NCBI GenBank assembly: GCA_016490735.1 | Contig: JAEMWC010000049.1 | Location: 197,501-261,500, forward strand | Direction: 5' to 3' | Length of the DNA: 64,000 nt | From: Pachyseris speciosa | Lineage: Eukaryota > Cnidaria > Anthozoa > Scleractinia > Pachyseridae | Part shown: one piece after another, positions 26,401-40,900 of the stretch | How positions within the stretch are numbered: position 1 is the stretch's first letter | Layout of the letters: every line of letters begins with the position of its first letter | Notes under the pieces: generated by a model | What the model saw: only the letters and a program-made list of their open reading frames with translations | Told to the model about the DNA's origin: nothing | Database searches by the model: none | Program-made: the position numbers and the translations under genes

Positions 26401-29400
26401 AAAAACGCGCTTTGGGTTAAGCGATATAAATCCTAATTTATTTTAATCTCTTGCGAATGAAAATTTGAGGGTTTATACAATTGCTCATGAGTAAACATTT
26501 TGCTGATAATGACAACGATACCCAGCTAGAATAAATCGCGCATCCACATCTACTCATAAATAAGGTAGGGATACCTAGATCCCAGGAAATTTCGGTCATT
26601 CGTGCTTTTAGAATTGTAGCTTTTAGTGAGGGGTGCACCACTAACAATAATTGATTTAAAAAGACCATTTAATCGAATTAATGTTTACCACAGAGCTCTA
26701 TTACTCAAAACGGAGGGGGGCTTGTTGAGGGGGGGGGGGGGGGGGGTGGTAGGAGTACCACGCAGTTAGTGAATTTCAGTTGGACTGATCGAGGTTGATT
26801 CTGTTTTCTATTGTTTAATAACAGCTCTTTGTACAAGTTGCCGGTTGGGACACTACAAGACTCGTGAAAAGTGTGATTTTAACCAAGATGAAGGTGTAGA
26901 AAAGGTTGGCGGCATTTTTACTACTTCGACGACGTTTTCAGTGAAGTTAGGGTGTTGTAATCCTCTATTATCATTACGTACTCGTACATATATTCTTCAA
27001 TTTGGACCGAGGAGAAAGAAGTCACAATATATGCTAAATATGCAACCTCAGCACGTAGATACTAAAAGGGGAGCAAGAGTAGTAGGACGTAACAATTTGA
27101 GACGTGGTAGTCATAGCAAAAGAAAAACTATTCTAAAATTGCTGCTGCGCAGTTGTTCCCTAAGAACGGAAAAGCCCTGGATTGCCCAAAGGAAGGTATA
27201 AGGATTGAACGAAGCAGAATCTTATAAAGCAAGAAATTGACAGTATAAGCTTGCAACAACTACCGTTATATACTTGTGCGTGAGTTTCTATTATGTTCTG
27301 TATTGAGCTATGGATTTGTAGAATTTTGGGCTAGGAGACTGAGAACTGCTACTATATGGTTACTTTATGCACACAATCATTTGATTTTAGGACCTCGGTG
27401 TGCTTTCAACGCCAGTGCAAAGCTTAGTCCGCCCAGCTAACATTGAAAGCGAGGACCCCGAATCCACCAGCCACGACACTACAATGGCTGAAGATGTTCA
27501 GTCAGAGAGGGAACACGTAGATGAGACTATATCACTCTCGTCACAGGCTTCCCAGAGTACTGAACCTGAGGAGGAGCTTAGTATTTGGTACGACGAAAGA
27601 GAACTCCAAAATGAGAGACGGCAGACATTTAATGATGTTCTAGAAAACCTGGCAGGTGGAAGATTTAGTCCTATACGTTCTACCTTAAATACTTCATGGG
27701 ATGACATTTCATCCACACAACAGAAGTATTATACGCGCAAAGCACGGGAAGCCGTAACAGCCTCACTGTCGGTAATTTGCCCAGGAGAGGAAAACAAACT
27801 TTGGAGTTCTATCCGAAGTGAATATTTAATTGACAGCGAAGATGGTGATTTATCTAAAAGGAAGCATTTCGACATAAGCAGTGGGCTTATCGGTGTGTTG
27901 ATTAAAGCGCATGATGAAGCAGAGTCTTGGCAAACCAAACGTCAGATCCTATCACTTTTCGCAAATGACTTAAGCCACGTAGAGCTACAGAGACTAATTC
28001 CTGGATTAAGTAAATGGAGAATTGACCAGGCCCGCCAGCACGCTATTGAAGCAGGGAAAGGGCAGCCAGTTCCAGAAAAGCCGATTTTCCGAACAAGAAT
28101 CGACCCCGTCAAAGTTGATCACTTCATAAATTTCATTTCGCGTCCAGGTCTACTTCAAGATGTTGCATTTGGGACAAAAGCTCTTAAGCTCGACTCTGGT
28201 GAGCGAATCATTATTCCTGCTGTTATACGAACAATGATCCCTTCTCGAATAATAAGCCAGTATGTGAGCTACTGTAAAGATCATGAGTTTCAACCAGCGA
28301 GCGAACGTTCATTGTTTAGAATGCTCGAGATTTGCTCTGCCTCCATGCAAAAGTCTTTACATGGCCTCGATAACGTCACCGCCGAAGGAACTGAAGCATT
28401 CGACAATCTACTGTCCATGATCGAAACTTTAGTAGAGAATAGCGGAGAGGAGCACTGGGGCCAAATAATAGAACAGGCGATGAAAGAGGCTAAGAGGTAT
28501 TTTAAGACCGATTTCAAGGCGCACGTTGGTAGAAACGAAAACAGCAGCGACCACTGTACTGTACATGCTCTTAGTGATCCTGCCAATCCCGCCTTTCGTG
28601 AAGAATGTCAGCACCGTCATGACACCCTTTGCGATAGGTGCGATTCCTGCGATAGTGGGTTGGATGAAATTGCCAAGAAATTGGATGAGATAGAAATAAC
28701 CGAGGATCAGAGAGCTAGGATGAAATTTGAGAGCAAGGAGTGCGCTCGAGCAATTCATGCTTGGAAAGCGCATTTGATTCGCTCTTTAAATCAAGAGGAA
28801 GCCAAGCAAGATGCCCTCGCCCAACTTGATGAAGAAACATGCTTGATTATCATAGACTGGGCGATGAAATATCTACCCCAGCACTACCGGGAACAGATGT
28901 CTGAGTTTTTTGGCAAGCGCGGTAGGAGTTGGCATGTAAGTGCAGTCATAACACACTTACAAGATGAAGGTAGATAAGAAGTGGAGTGCTTTGTGCATCT
29001 CTTCAACAATTGCAATCAAAACAGCTTCGCTGTGATGTCTGTCATTGAACATCTACTTCACACCATCAAGCTTGAATACCCTTCAATAAATAAGGCTTTC
29101 CTGCGATCAGACAACGCTGGTTGTTATCACAATGGGCCCTTGATCCTCAGTCTGCCATACAAAGGGGAGAGGACAAGTGTAAAACCAATGCGCTACCACT
29201 TTTCAGATCCTCAAGCCGGTAAAGATATATGTGATCGAAAAAACGGCACCCATGAAAGCACACATCAGGAGATGGGTGAATGAGAAGCATGATGTGATAA
29301 CAGCCGAGGACATGAAACAAGCACTAGAATCTCATGGCGGACTCAAGGGATGCAGGGCAGCTGTTGTGGAAGTCGACACGACCAAGGAGACTGGCAGGGA

Positions 29401-32400
29401 TAACAAAATACCTGGTATTAGTCTTCTGAACAACTTCTCTTTTGAGGAAAATGGAATCCGTACTTGGAGAGCCTACAACGTTGGCCAGGGGCGTTTTCTT
29501 GGATACGGTGAACTTAGTTTTGAAAAGCAAGGAGACACTGGCCTGAAAGTAATCCAGCCGTTCAGTCCCAGAACGAAAGAGCGGGGCACTGTCCTAGAAA
29601 GTGCGAGGCCAAGCAGTGAAATTTTCTCATGCAGTGAGTCAGGATGTGTCCTCACATTTAAGACAGAGGTAGAAGCTGATGCTCACATGGATTCCGGCAA
29701 GCACGTCAGAGAGCTAGAATCTGAATCGCTTTATGACTCCATCAGGAAGAAGTGGGCTGAAAAGGTAACTGGCATGAACGTGCCTTCGCATGACCACGAC
29801 TCAGGTCCTGTACATTATAACCAGCCCTCCTCTTCACTTAGCATATACAGGCGATCAATAGGGTGGGCCCTCAAAACCACCAAAAAGTCATCAAGGATGA
29901 AAGATCATGTCAAAAACTATTTAATGCATAAATTTGATGCAGGAACAAGAAGTGGGCTTAAGGCGGATCCAGCCCAGGTATCCCGTGAAATGAAGTTAGC
30001 CAAGGACGTAAGTGGGCGTTCTTTGTTCGTTCCAGAGGAGTGGAGAACGACACAGCAGATTACCAGCTTTTTCTCAAGATTATCAGCAATACAACGAAAA
30101 AAGCAAACAGAAAAGGATGTGCCAGAAGAAGCCGACGACGAAATTCTAGAGGAAGACCTTGAAGCGCTGGAATCCGAAATTGCCCTTGACGGTTTACGCC
30201 GAGCAGTACTTCAGGACATGACTGTGCCGTACCATCCCATTGAAGTCGGGAAGAGAAATGTTTGCGAACTGTCGAAAGCAAATAAACTACACATGTTAAA
30301 AATAGCCGAGCTAAAAGAAATCTGTGAAAGCCTACAATTATCGGTGACCGGGTCACAAGCAAGGAAGAAATCATTCATTGAACCACTGGAAGCTTATGTG
30401 AAAACCTGCATATGTTTTCAAACCTAAACATGATGAACTTGTATTCTGAGATCGCGGCGATTCTTGGAATTCTCGCCCAAGTTGCGCAGGTTGACGACAT
30501 CTTTATTCAGTTGGGAGAGGAAAGACTGGACTGGGGATTCTCATTGGTTAGGGGGACCCAAAACAGCCAAAAAACCTAGCAGAAGTAACACCATAGCCCG
30601 TTATCCGTTTATAGTTGCGTACTCGATTTTGATGACGTAATCGATCTAAATATGGGTATAATGCTCATTCTTATAGTGCTTAGGCACACGGCCTAAGTAT
30701 TTTCTTCGGAAGCCCGAAGATGTGCCAATTTTCGCTCTGTTGCATTTGGACAAACATGGAAACGGTGCAGAGATAATTTTTCAGCTTAGATAACTTTTTT
30801 ATTTATCACGAGAATTTGTGCGTACTGGCTGAGTTGGCACTAGTTCCATGGTAAAATGTTTGGTCAGACGTACTAAACTTCGAAAATTTCGAAACAAGCC
30901 TCGTGGAGTTAATTAGAGTCTGCAGTTTTCAGGACGGGGCTAACATTCATTTTCACCCCAGTGAGAAACCAATCCGTAAGCAAGTACTTTTTGTCTTGTT
31001 CAAAACCCTGATAGGTACCACTGGATTCATTTAGCTACAGGGTGTCCATGTTAGATTTTTAGCGTCCTCGTGGTACTACCCCTGAATAGTTAGTACAACA
31101 GGGGGAGGTCTAGGATCTAACTAGTATTCTGCAAAAAAAAAAAAAAAAACATAAAGGAGGAGTGCACGCCCTCCTAAGAAAATTCCTGGATCCGCCCCTG
31201 TACAATCACCCAGTCACTTTTACATGGGAGTTCCTGACCCCCTCCATATCCGGGAGAATAAGTATCAGATATAACTTGATTGTTTAGAAACACGTGCTAA
31301 GATCGACCCGCGGTTAAGAATCTTCTTCCCCAAGCGGAAAAAAATACAAGCTGTAATTAATGATTCTTCAGTTTAATAAAGTATGGGTTACAACAGAAGG
31401 GAGTTAAACGGTCAAAGCTTTTACTAAGGACTGAATGTAAAGACCCATATTCATTACCTAATAAATTAGAACAGATCTGCACTGTTTATTTGTAAAAATA
31501 AACTCTAATTCGCAGACCTCGCTTTGCTCGATTACGTTTGCTCCTGACTTCAAGGCTAACAACGTGAGAAGCCATATCTCGTGGAACGAATAGAAACCAA
31601 AGGGACAGCCCATGCAAACAAACTGTTTCCAATGTCTGTGTCTTAGCCAAATAAGGATATTTTTTTATTGTATTCACATTTTTGCCTCTATTATTTATTC
31701 ATTTACTTATTTGTTATTTTTTTTTTTTGAACAGTGAGAAGAGTAACAAACAGAACCGCAAGCCTTCCAGTTTTCTATTCAGCTTGTAAAAATTTCGCGG
31801 GAAAATCCAGCTGAGGTGTTTAGAGGTTATCAGATTTTCAACATGGTAAACATGAAACCACAATGTAAACACTTGATCACGAAGTCCTAAAAGAAACGAA
31901 TTTGCCTTTGAGCGGCCCTTTTAGTGAGTTACAGACTACAATTGCACGATGTATGACTGCATATTGATATCCTGTAATCAGAATTTGGCGGGAAATATTT
32001 TTCGCGGACAGTTTTAGTAGCACTCTTCCGAGGCGGCTTAAATCAATTTGCTTCCAGATACCAATTTTAACTCAGCTGGTTTTTCATAACAATACAATAG
32101 GCTATCAGAGCGGAGGTTTACTTTCGAAATTAACTGCCGCACTTTTACGAAAGGGCCGCCCAAAAATCACAAAAATTCAAGTCAAGCTCATTAACGATTC
32201 AGCGCTATTTTTCAACACGACGTAAAACTCATAGTTTTTAAGCGACAGAGATTTATCAAATCCTGAGCAACTTAGTAGGGAATGAATATTAAGTAAAAAA
32301 TATGTAATCTTCAGGAGGTCCTACAAAGTGTTTTTTAGGCCCATCAAAATTTGACTGAAATTTCAGTTATTTTAGGCCGCTGGAAGGCCCAAAATCAGGG

Positions 32401-34006
32401 AATATTTATATCTCGAAGAAAAAAGAATTTCTGCATCTGCAAATATGACCGTTGCTACTCTTTTCAGGTAGGTGTTATGCTGTGAAAATGTGGAGGTAAA
32501 CGGCCGACCTCGATCTTTTGCTCGTGCCCGGTTTTCTCTGACAATGACACTTAAACATGTTACAGTCAATTTGTGTGATCTTTTGTTTTCATCTTAAAAC
32601 TACATAGGGTGACTGTGCTGGAGTTACTTTACCTCTAATGCCGGAGTGACTATAACCCTGATTATGGAGTTGAAATAACTCTACTCTTTTATGGGGCAGA
32701 GTTAAAATGACTCCCTTGTTGGAGCTAACACAACTCCAGAATTAGAGTTAAAAATGGGAGTTAAAATGACCCCCCAAAAGGAGTTATATTTAACCTAACA
32801 TTTTAACTCCACGTTTGGAGTTACAGTAACTCCCTTATGGAATTTAAATAACTCCTTTTGCAGAGTTAAAGTGACTCCCACACTGGAGTCATTATAACCC
32901 TTAAAAACGAGTTAAAAAAAGGAGTTAAAATAACCCCCAAAAAGGGGTAATATTTAACTTAAAATTTTAACTCCACTTTTGGAGTTAAAATAACTCTCTA
33001 AAAATTACTGTGTAAGAGGTTCGCCTGCTGTCTGTTAGCTATTCTTTTTTGGTCGGAGGGGGTAGTCAATACATTAGTTAAATCTTAATTACACGATACA
33101 TACATACATACATACATACTTTATTAACGTGACTAACAGTTAGCTATAAAGCTGGTTTACAGGTCAGTCACGGAAGAAAAAACTACCGGAAAAATAATAT
33201 TACAAATAAAGGTCTATAAATGTACAACTATACTATACTATACTATACTATACTATACTATACTATACTTTCTACTTCTATACTCTACTAATAACAATCA
33301 TTATTTGAAATTACTGCAAAAGTGTTTGTTTTGATGTGTGAAATAAGATCCTATTTTGTTTTTCAGGCGAGTGGGGGCAACGCTATCAAAGCATTTTTCA
33401 ACCTTCTTAATAACAAACATAAACCTGTGATTTTGCTGGGGCCTTCCAACACAAAATCTCTGGAACCCATAGCGGAGGCCGCTCCAAAGTGGAAACTGAC
33501 GCAGGTTAGAATAATAAAGTTATTCATCAAAATATTTTTCACTGTGAAGCTTTTTTTCTTTGTTCACTAATTACCCATTCAGTCATTCAAGTAGTATAAT
33601 ATCCTCACTGCATACTCATTACTTCATCGCATAAGTTGAAGTTATGGGAAGATTTTGCGACTGCTGAGGCAATAGGCATGCAACGAGGATAAAACGTAGA
33701 GTGCTGTCAACCGCCACCAGGGGTGGTGGGCGGGTCGCGAAAGTTGGCCGTCGTCCCGGAGTACGGTTAAAATGACCATGTTTCAGGCAGGGCGATAAAA
33801 TGTATACTCCAAGTCCGCAAAGCATCAACACCGCAATAAGCGTGCGCGGAAACGGGGGAATTCGAACGCATAAAGAAAACTTCTGCCACGAGCTAATTAA
33901 TTATGCAGTGAGAATAGTGCTATGTTTGATATTTGTATACCACAAGAAGGTAGCGCGTCCTTTGGTCTTCGTTTGATGCTCTAATCAGCTCTTTATGCGC
34001 ATTTTT

Positions 34007-34069
<63 letters not shown>

Positions 34070-37000
34070 TCTTTTCTCAACGTTGTTCTCGTTTTAATCT
34101 CAACTTTATTTTCTTATCAACATATTCTTCAAATCCCAACGTTTCGGCTATTAACATCAGCCTTCTTCAGGGGCAATAAAATTTATAATGAAGTGACGAG
34201 TTTATGTAAGATCGCATAGTTGCCGATAAAAAACCGAATATATTAGAAATCTAGTTCTTATCCAATAGAGCCATTTTAGCAGTCTTTTCCTGGCTCGCCT
34301 AGATTATAGCTATGTTACCCGCGGGTCAGGTAATTCTGTATTGATTTAATAGCATGTCAATAAAAATCAACTTAAACTTTAACTTCTTGTATGCAATTAA
34401 TCGAATTAACGAGATGAAAGTAGACGAAATCTGAAATCGTAGTCTTTAGCCGTATCTAAGAGGAATAAAAGTAGTTGTTGCCATGGCATTTTCTGTCTGA
34501 TCTTCCAATTTTAAACTGGGAAAATTCCACTCAATTTAAAAGACGAAATTGCAGTTTCACACAGTTTTAAGGTTAAGGATAATTGGTAAGAGACTGATTG
34601 TGTAGCGTGAGTAAAGATAGCAAACTGACTATTGATGTTTTTATTTTAAGTGAAATAAGCTTAAGCTCGGCTGTAAAAATTTGAATTTGCGTTGAAAATA
34701 ATGAATTTGTTTCATCCAAGTCATCTTATCTATACCATATTTGCACTCGTCATCATCATCCTCATCATCATCATCATCATCATTAGTCCTTGTCGAGCCA
34801 CGTGTCGCATGGGGCGCGAACAAAAGCTAGTTTTACAACAGTCCAAACTCGTTTACAACTTTGCACTGTTCCCTAAATTTTACTTTACCGGTTTACCCAG
34901 GTTTCGTATTCATCAGGTTCGCCGAAATTTGAGAGCAATTTAACCTATCCAAACACGTACCGTGCATCTCCGTCTTCCACATCCTACAGCAAAGCTAAGG
35001 CTGCCTTCATTAAATACTACGGATGGAACAGGGTTGCCATACTACATCAATACGATCCAGAATTCTTTTCTCCGGTACAGTATAAATTCCTGTCTAATAG
35101 CGTTTATTGTCAGAAAGCTAAAGCCAGTACCATAATATGTGTGAGAGAAAGTCTAACCAAACAATTTTCTCAGTTTCAAGGACTTATCATCATTTTTTCT
35201 CTGGAAATGTTTAAAAAGTGTGATTTCTATCCGCCTGCTTCTCAGCTTCTTTACCAATTTATCAAAATTCATGGTAACATCAAACAATTTATAGCTTCTT
35301 TAAGCATACCGAACGTTATAAAAATTCAGTACTTTGTTTTCCATACCACTAAACTGTGGGTGTATAGAAGATGAACTGAATGAAATTATAAGTTCAGTTT
35401 AACAATAAATTCAAAATATTGAATTCAATATAGCTCAAGAAAAGTCACTTCATTTTTTCCACAGACGGTGGCCAAACTGAAAATCGAACTGGCGAAGAAC
35501 AACATTAGTATTATCGCAGTTGAGGGCTTCGAAGAACTCGGTGATGTCAGTTTTCAAATGCAAAAATTAAAGGTGATAACGATAATTAGATATATTTTTA
35601 AAAAACCTCAGCACACTAGTAAAGTGCATTTAAAACGTTAAAAAGAAACGGCTTTTTGACCTTTATAAGGTTAAATTAGTCTACATATGTACTATTTTAT
35701 AGGATTTTAAACCTGATTGATTGCAAGTGATGAAAAGTGGGGCTATTGATCGGCTACCTGGCTGACTGACTGACAAGCTGGATGACTGTCTGTCTGACTC
35801 ACTGCCAACATCTTCAGCTGTTCACTTCTTGTCAATATTAATTCCTTTTCTTTTATAAATAGTCAATGGATGCTAGGATAATAATAGGAGAATTCAGTTT
35901 CATTGGAGCCAGAAAGGTTTTCTGTGAGGTAAGCTCGAACCTTTTCAATGATTATTTTTATTAGCTCATAAATCAACATTTTCACTTCTGATTTGTCTGA
36001 TTCGACTTTCGTCAAGCCAATGAACCAAGCTTTACCGCTTTAACGAAGGCTCGATCATTAAGCACGTTTCTCTTGTAAAAGAAAAACTCGTCAACTTTAC
36101 CTATGATCATGTTGTTAAACTTTGCCTTATTCCTGTTCCTTGTGGCTTTGCAGGCTTTCAAAAAGAAGATGTTTGGATCGCATTATGCCTGGATAATCTT
36201 TGGCGAGTTTTCTCCCAAGGAGATATTCGCTGATGACTCTAAGCTTAAAAGTTTCGTTGACTGTTCAAGTAACGACTTAAGACAAGCAGCTCATCGCTAC
36301 ATTGCCACGATCAAGCTGGATTTACGTCAGGACAATAAGGAGACAATTTCTGGAATGGTAAGCCGCAAGGAAATTAAGAATTAAGACGTTTATCAACAAC
36401 AACAACAACAACAGCAATTTATTTCCTCTAAGCTTATTTTGATTACAATTTTAAGTTATAAATTTTTCTTATATTTACAGTTACAAGTTCATCTTGATGA
36501 GTTTTAACGTTTGAGTATGATGGCCAAGTGAACCATTCGGTTTTCTAGTTGACCTCCATGTTACATTCATTGTTACCATTAAATACAGGAGGGGAATCAA
36601 AAGGAACATAATACAGTGGAAACATAACTACAGTAATAATAAAAATGAGATAAGTAGAATTAAAAAGAAAAATTGAAAAGAGGACAGTTGTACAAGTTGT
36701 TGAAAAGAGTTTATAAAACAGAATGAAATATGTTTGGTTTCACTTTGAATACTTCTCGGACAGTAAGTATTGTTTGATATTATCATGAAGTATTAGAAAA
36801 ATACAAGTGTCTGTGATTTCATTTTGTCGCAGATGTTTCTCGATTCAGTTTGACTTGATCTATGATGGAGAAACTATTAACTGAGATAAAAAGACTAGTC
36901 GTCCATGTAGGGCATGGGACGTCTTGCTGTAACTTTTCCAGCAGCACTGTGGCTTTGTAAGGTATTGCTTAAAGTTTACTATCGCATGGGCATATTTTTC

Positions 37001-37518
37001 ATGCCTCTACAGACCTCTGAGAAGTTTTGGGACCACATCCAAGAAATGAACAAGCTCAGGAGCCTAAGGAAGAATTCGGCATACGCTTTTGATGCAGCGT
37101 GGATAGTGGCGTTGGCACTGAATTCTTCTTTTGCGAACGGGATGAAATATGAGAAACTTCTTAATCGTGGATATAAAGAGATTGCTCAAATCAAAAAAGG
37201 AATACAGACAGTCAACTTCCCAGGAATAACTGTAAGTGCTTCATTTTTGCTTGGCTGTGTATTATTGTTTATTTGGCTGATTTGTCGGCTAATTGCCTTC
37301 TTAATTATGATGTTCTTTCCACTCATAAGTTGCTTCTAACTGTACCTGGGATTGAGGACTATCTTATTTACGCCCATTCTCTAATATTGAAATTCAATAC
37401 CAGTAATTATTGTACCTTATAGCTATTTACGTCGCTTACAGATATGTATCACATAAATTTTTATATGTAAATAGTTCTTAATAATTTGTTTATCGATAAT
37501 TTTTTTGCATTTTTAGTG

Positions 37519-37571
<53 letters not shown>

Positions 37572-37864
37572 GCTTTAATGAACCACACGATATTTTTGAA
37601 GTTCATTTTTTAATGAAAACATGTTTCGGATGAGACATCATCCATCGTCAGTTGTACAGTAGAGAATAAAATGAAAATGAGCAATATATTAACAATATAT
37701 CACTCTGTTACACTATTTATCGCTCATTTTCATTTTATTCTCTACTGTACAACTGACGATGGATGATGTCTCGTCCGAAACATGTTTTCATTGAAAAATG
37801 AACTTCAAAAATATCGTGTGGTTCATTAAAGCGATTTCTTACTTCGTGCTGCTACGAAGCCTTG

Positions 37865-37913
<49 letters not shown>

Positions 37914-40900
37914 CGGTCTCTGAAATGCCCCCATGGGGAGTTGACAATAAAATTTGTATTGTATTGTATTGTATTATCACAGTTCTCTCCTCTCTACTTT
38001 CCAGGTTGCTTCCCTTGTACTTTATTGTTATATGTTGTTTAATTTAACTATATTGTTTTTAACTTGTAACCACACAATAAATGTATCTTTTAACTTATAA
38101 TGTTGTAATCTAATGCATATTGTAGTGGTAATGTAATCCTTTAGCTTATAATGTTTAGTGTTTGTTTATCAGACTAATACCCGCCAAGATTAGCTGATGC
38201 TATACGGGGGTTGTGTAAATTGTTTCTACATATTTGATGGAAATAAAGTAATAAAAACTAAGTAAAGTAAAAGTGAGGAACAATGAGTTGCGTTCTATTA
38301 TCAAAATGAAATCAGCAAGTTCTAGCTTGCTTTCGCAGGGACCCGTCCGCTTTGACAAAAACAGAGAAAGAATAGGAACAGTTCTCGTCAAGCAGAATCG
38401 AGGAGGTACAGTTTGTTTTTTGTTATTCGTTTTTAGTTTTAATTTTAGGAATCAGACGTAACGATTACATTGTAGTCGCACGGATCTTCTGTAAACCCCA
38501 TTTAGGAGGCTTTGCATCAGATATATAATCATGAACATATTTCGTCCAATCACATTCAGGGTTCGCGCGCTTCAAATGCTTAAGCCGCTGCTACACGTTG
38601 AAACTTTTAACTGAAACTTGTTTGCAACGGCGATGAGAAACTTTCAGCAGGCATTGCACCGTGTAACATGCGATCGTTGCGACACGTTGCATAAGTAGAA
38701 AGCGGTTCTACTTTTCGTGAAACTTGTCTCGCAACGGAAGCTGAAAATTTTTCACGAAACCGACCATGTTACACGGTGCAACGCCTGCTGAAACTTGTTT
38801 CACAGCGCCGTTGCACTTAAGTTTCAGCTAAGAGTTTCAACGTGTAACAGCGGCCTTAATTTAAGAGCTGTGTACCCCTCATGATCATAGTCTCCTTCCT
38901 GAAAATTTTGTTGTCTGTGAGGATGACATGTTGGAAGTTTCTCTTGTGCTTTTTGCTTAACAATATAATTCAATCGGAAAGGTAATTTGACTCCAAATAT
39001 TTAGAAAAACTAAAATTCAGTACAGAAGGAAGAAATGTGAGTTATTGTTAGCCATTATAGTTACCCAAGTTCTCCTTAATTGGTGTTTCAGGTAAGGAAA
39101 CCAGGATTGGTCAACATTTCACGTTTTCAGGTCAACTTCACATATTCGAATCACAGCGAGATAAAATATGGGAAGGTAATCATATTTCTCTCCAGCTTTT
39201 CAGCAATAGAATGTTCCTTAAGATTGAAATAAAACATTTCAGTTATTGATACTGATATAGTTATTGATACGCCGGAGAGTTGCATTTATTTAGTACTAAG
39301 CTTGTGTTGTTCTCAGTTCTCTTATTAGAGAGGTGTTCTTACTTGTCCTCTTACATATGTTTAATAACGTAATGCCATTTTCCATACCGCTATTTAATGC
39401 CTCCCCTTTGATTGGCAATTTAGCTGTAATGTCTTTCCATATAACGATCAATCTCACAGGTCTTTTCTTGATCTTTTTGGAATGTATCGCGTCGTCATGT
39501 AAACTTGTCGTCGATAATGATTCTCCCCACCGCCGTTCCCAACTCCGGGCCGCATCAAGAGACAGAGCCTATGTTTGAACCTTTTTCTTCACTTAATATT
39601 TTAAATTCAAAAGAATTAAAAAAAAATTTATACCCGCCCAGCGATGAAGGGTTGGCGCAGTGGTGAGAGCGCTCGCCTTCCACCAATCTGTCCCGGGTTC
39701 GATTCCCGGACTCGGTGTCATAAGTGGGCTGAGTTTGTTGGTTCTCTACTCTGCTCTGAGGGGTTTTTCTCCGGGTACTCCGGTTTTCCCCTCTTCCCAA
39801 AAACGAACATTTGATTTATTTAGAGTTGATTTGATTTAGTCTCCCCAATTAGTAGAGCATCTGTGCTCAGCTAGATAGACTTGAGACTTAAATAAAGTGA
39901 TTATTACCTCTTCAGCTACTTTTCTTGCCTGTTACAAGGTTTAGTTATGGAGGCTCGATACAATTTTGTTTTTACCTTGGGGTTTACATTTTGAAATCAA
40001 AGTTTCTTATAGAAGACAAGCTTCAATTTCCTTGACACTACAACAGCTTCTCTATCTATGATCAAATTTTATTTTCTCAGTTTATTTTCTCCAAGCACTA
40101 CCTGTTACCATAGCTACAGTAACCTTTGGTCGCTGATTTTGAAAAAAGTCAATTATCTCGAAATCCCGAGTCAGAGACTTCATAACGCTTATTTTGCACC
40201 ATTTATACGATCAGTTCGCGTCTTATTTAAGTCGCGTCTTACATGAGACGCGTCATATTTTCTCCCGTATAAATGGCCCTAACGTATTGATTAAATTTAG
40301 AATAAATTTAGAATATAAAACTACAATCCTGAATCTGGTCATGCCGCACTCATAGCACCAGCTTATTCTAATATTGTATTTTGATGTGGCCTCTTCTATA
40401 AACCTTGTGGTTTGTTGAGGTCTCCTTGCCACTAACTTAGGTGAAACATGTTGTAAGTATTATCAAGATGGCAAATAAATGTTAAATGTTCGATATATTT
40501 AGAAATCCACCTCTGAATGCCGACAATCCTCACTCGCCACTGCAGCAGATACCCTACCAAGTGCTACTGACCTCTACCAAGAGGTCATGAGGCTCTTATC
40601 TCTACACAACGTTTGCTTTAAAATACAACTTTTTTTCAGACAACCGTCCTCCGAAAGATCACACGGTCAGAATACTAGAGTTTATGATGAGTCCTAGACC
40701 ACTCATAGTAATCATGTGGTCAATGGCAACAATTGGCATCATCTGCTCATTAAGCTTTCTCTACTTCAACATCAGCAATGGAAAGAATAGGTATGAACTC
40801 AGTTACCTTAACGCGCTTGGGGCAAAACTGGGAGATGTATCAAATTCTTTAGTACGATTATTTACTTGTTTTAAAAGTCACTTTTTCGTTATGGTTGGCA

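Larger units (their letters stand above)
24620..32550 (+). mobile_element. 7.9-kb TTAA-flanked DNA transposon with ~830-bp inverted arms
   Basis: TTAA at 24616-24619 and 32551-32554 flanks ends GTGTTATTGTCAGAG and CTCTGACAATGACAC. The arms (24620-25453 and 31730-32550) are close inverted copies containing GAAAACCGGGCACGAGC, each ending at a poly-A/T run. TTAA duplications are known for Kolobok, piggyBac and Sola3 elements; the choice among them is not settled. The interior carries a multi-exon transposase on the plus strand, broken by one stop and one frameshift. Confidence 0.88.
10839..33366 (+). other. Gene 1 intron 1 (about 22.5 kb)
   Basis: It is bounded by GTAAGT and TTTTTCAG. The matching intron in gene 2 is only 1.2 kb. 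The excess is accounted for by mobile elements and repeat arrays listed separately, including one 7.9-kb element. Confidence 0.8.

Noticed and set aside
24620..32550. LTR retrotransposon
   Set aside because: The long repeats are inverted, not direct, and no gag or pol motif is present.
39092..39175. Exon 9 read in phase 0 (VRKPGLVNISRFQ...)
   Set aside because: It needs another exon to fix the phase. Once exon 8 at 38339 is included, the phase-1 reading (KETRIGQHF...) fits both neighbours and the family.
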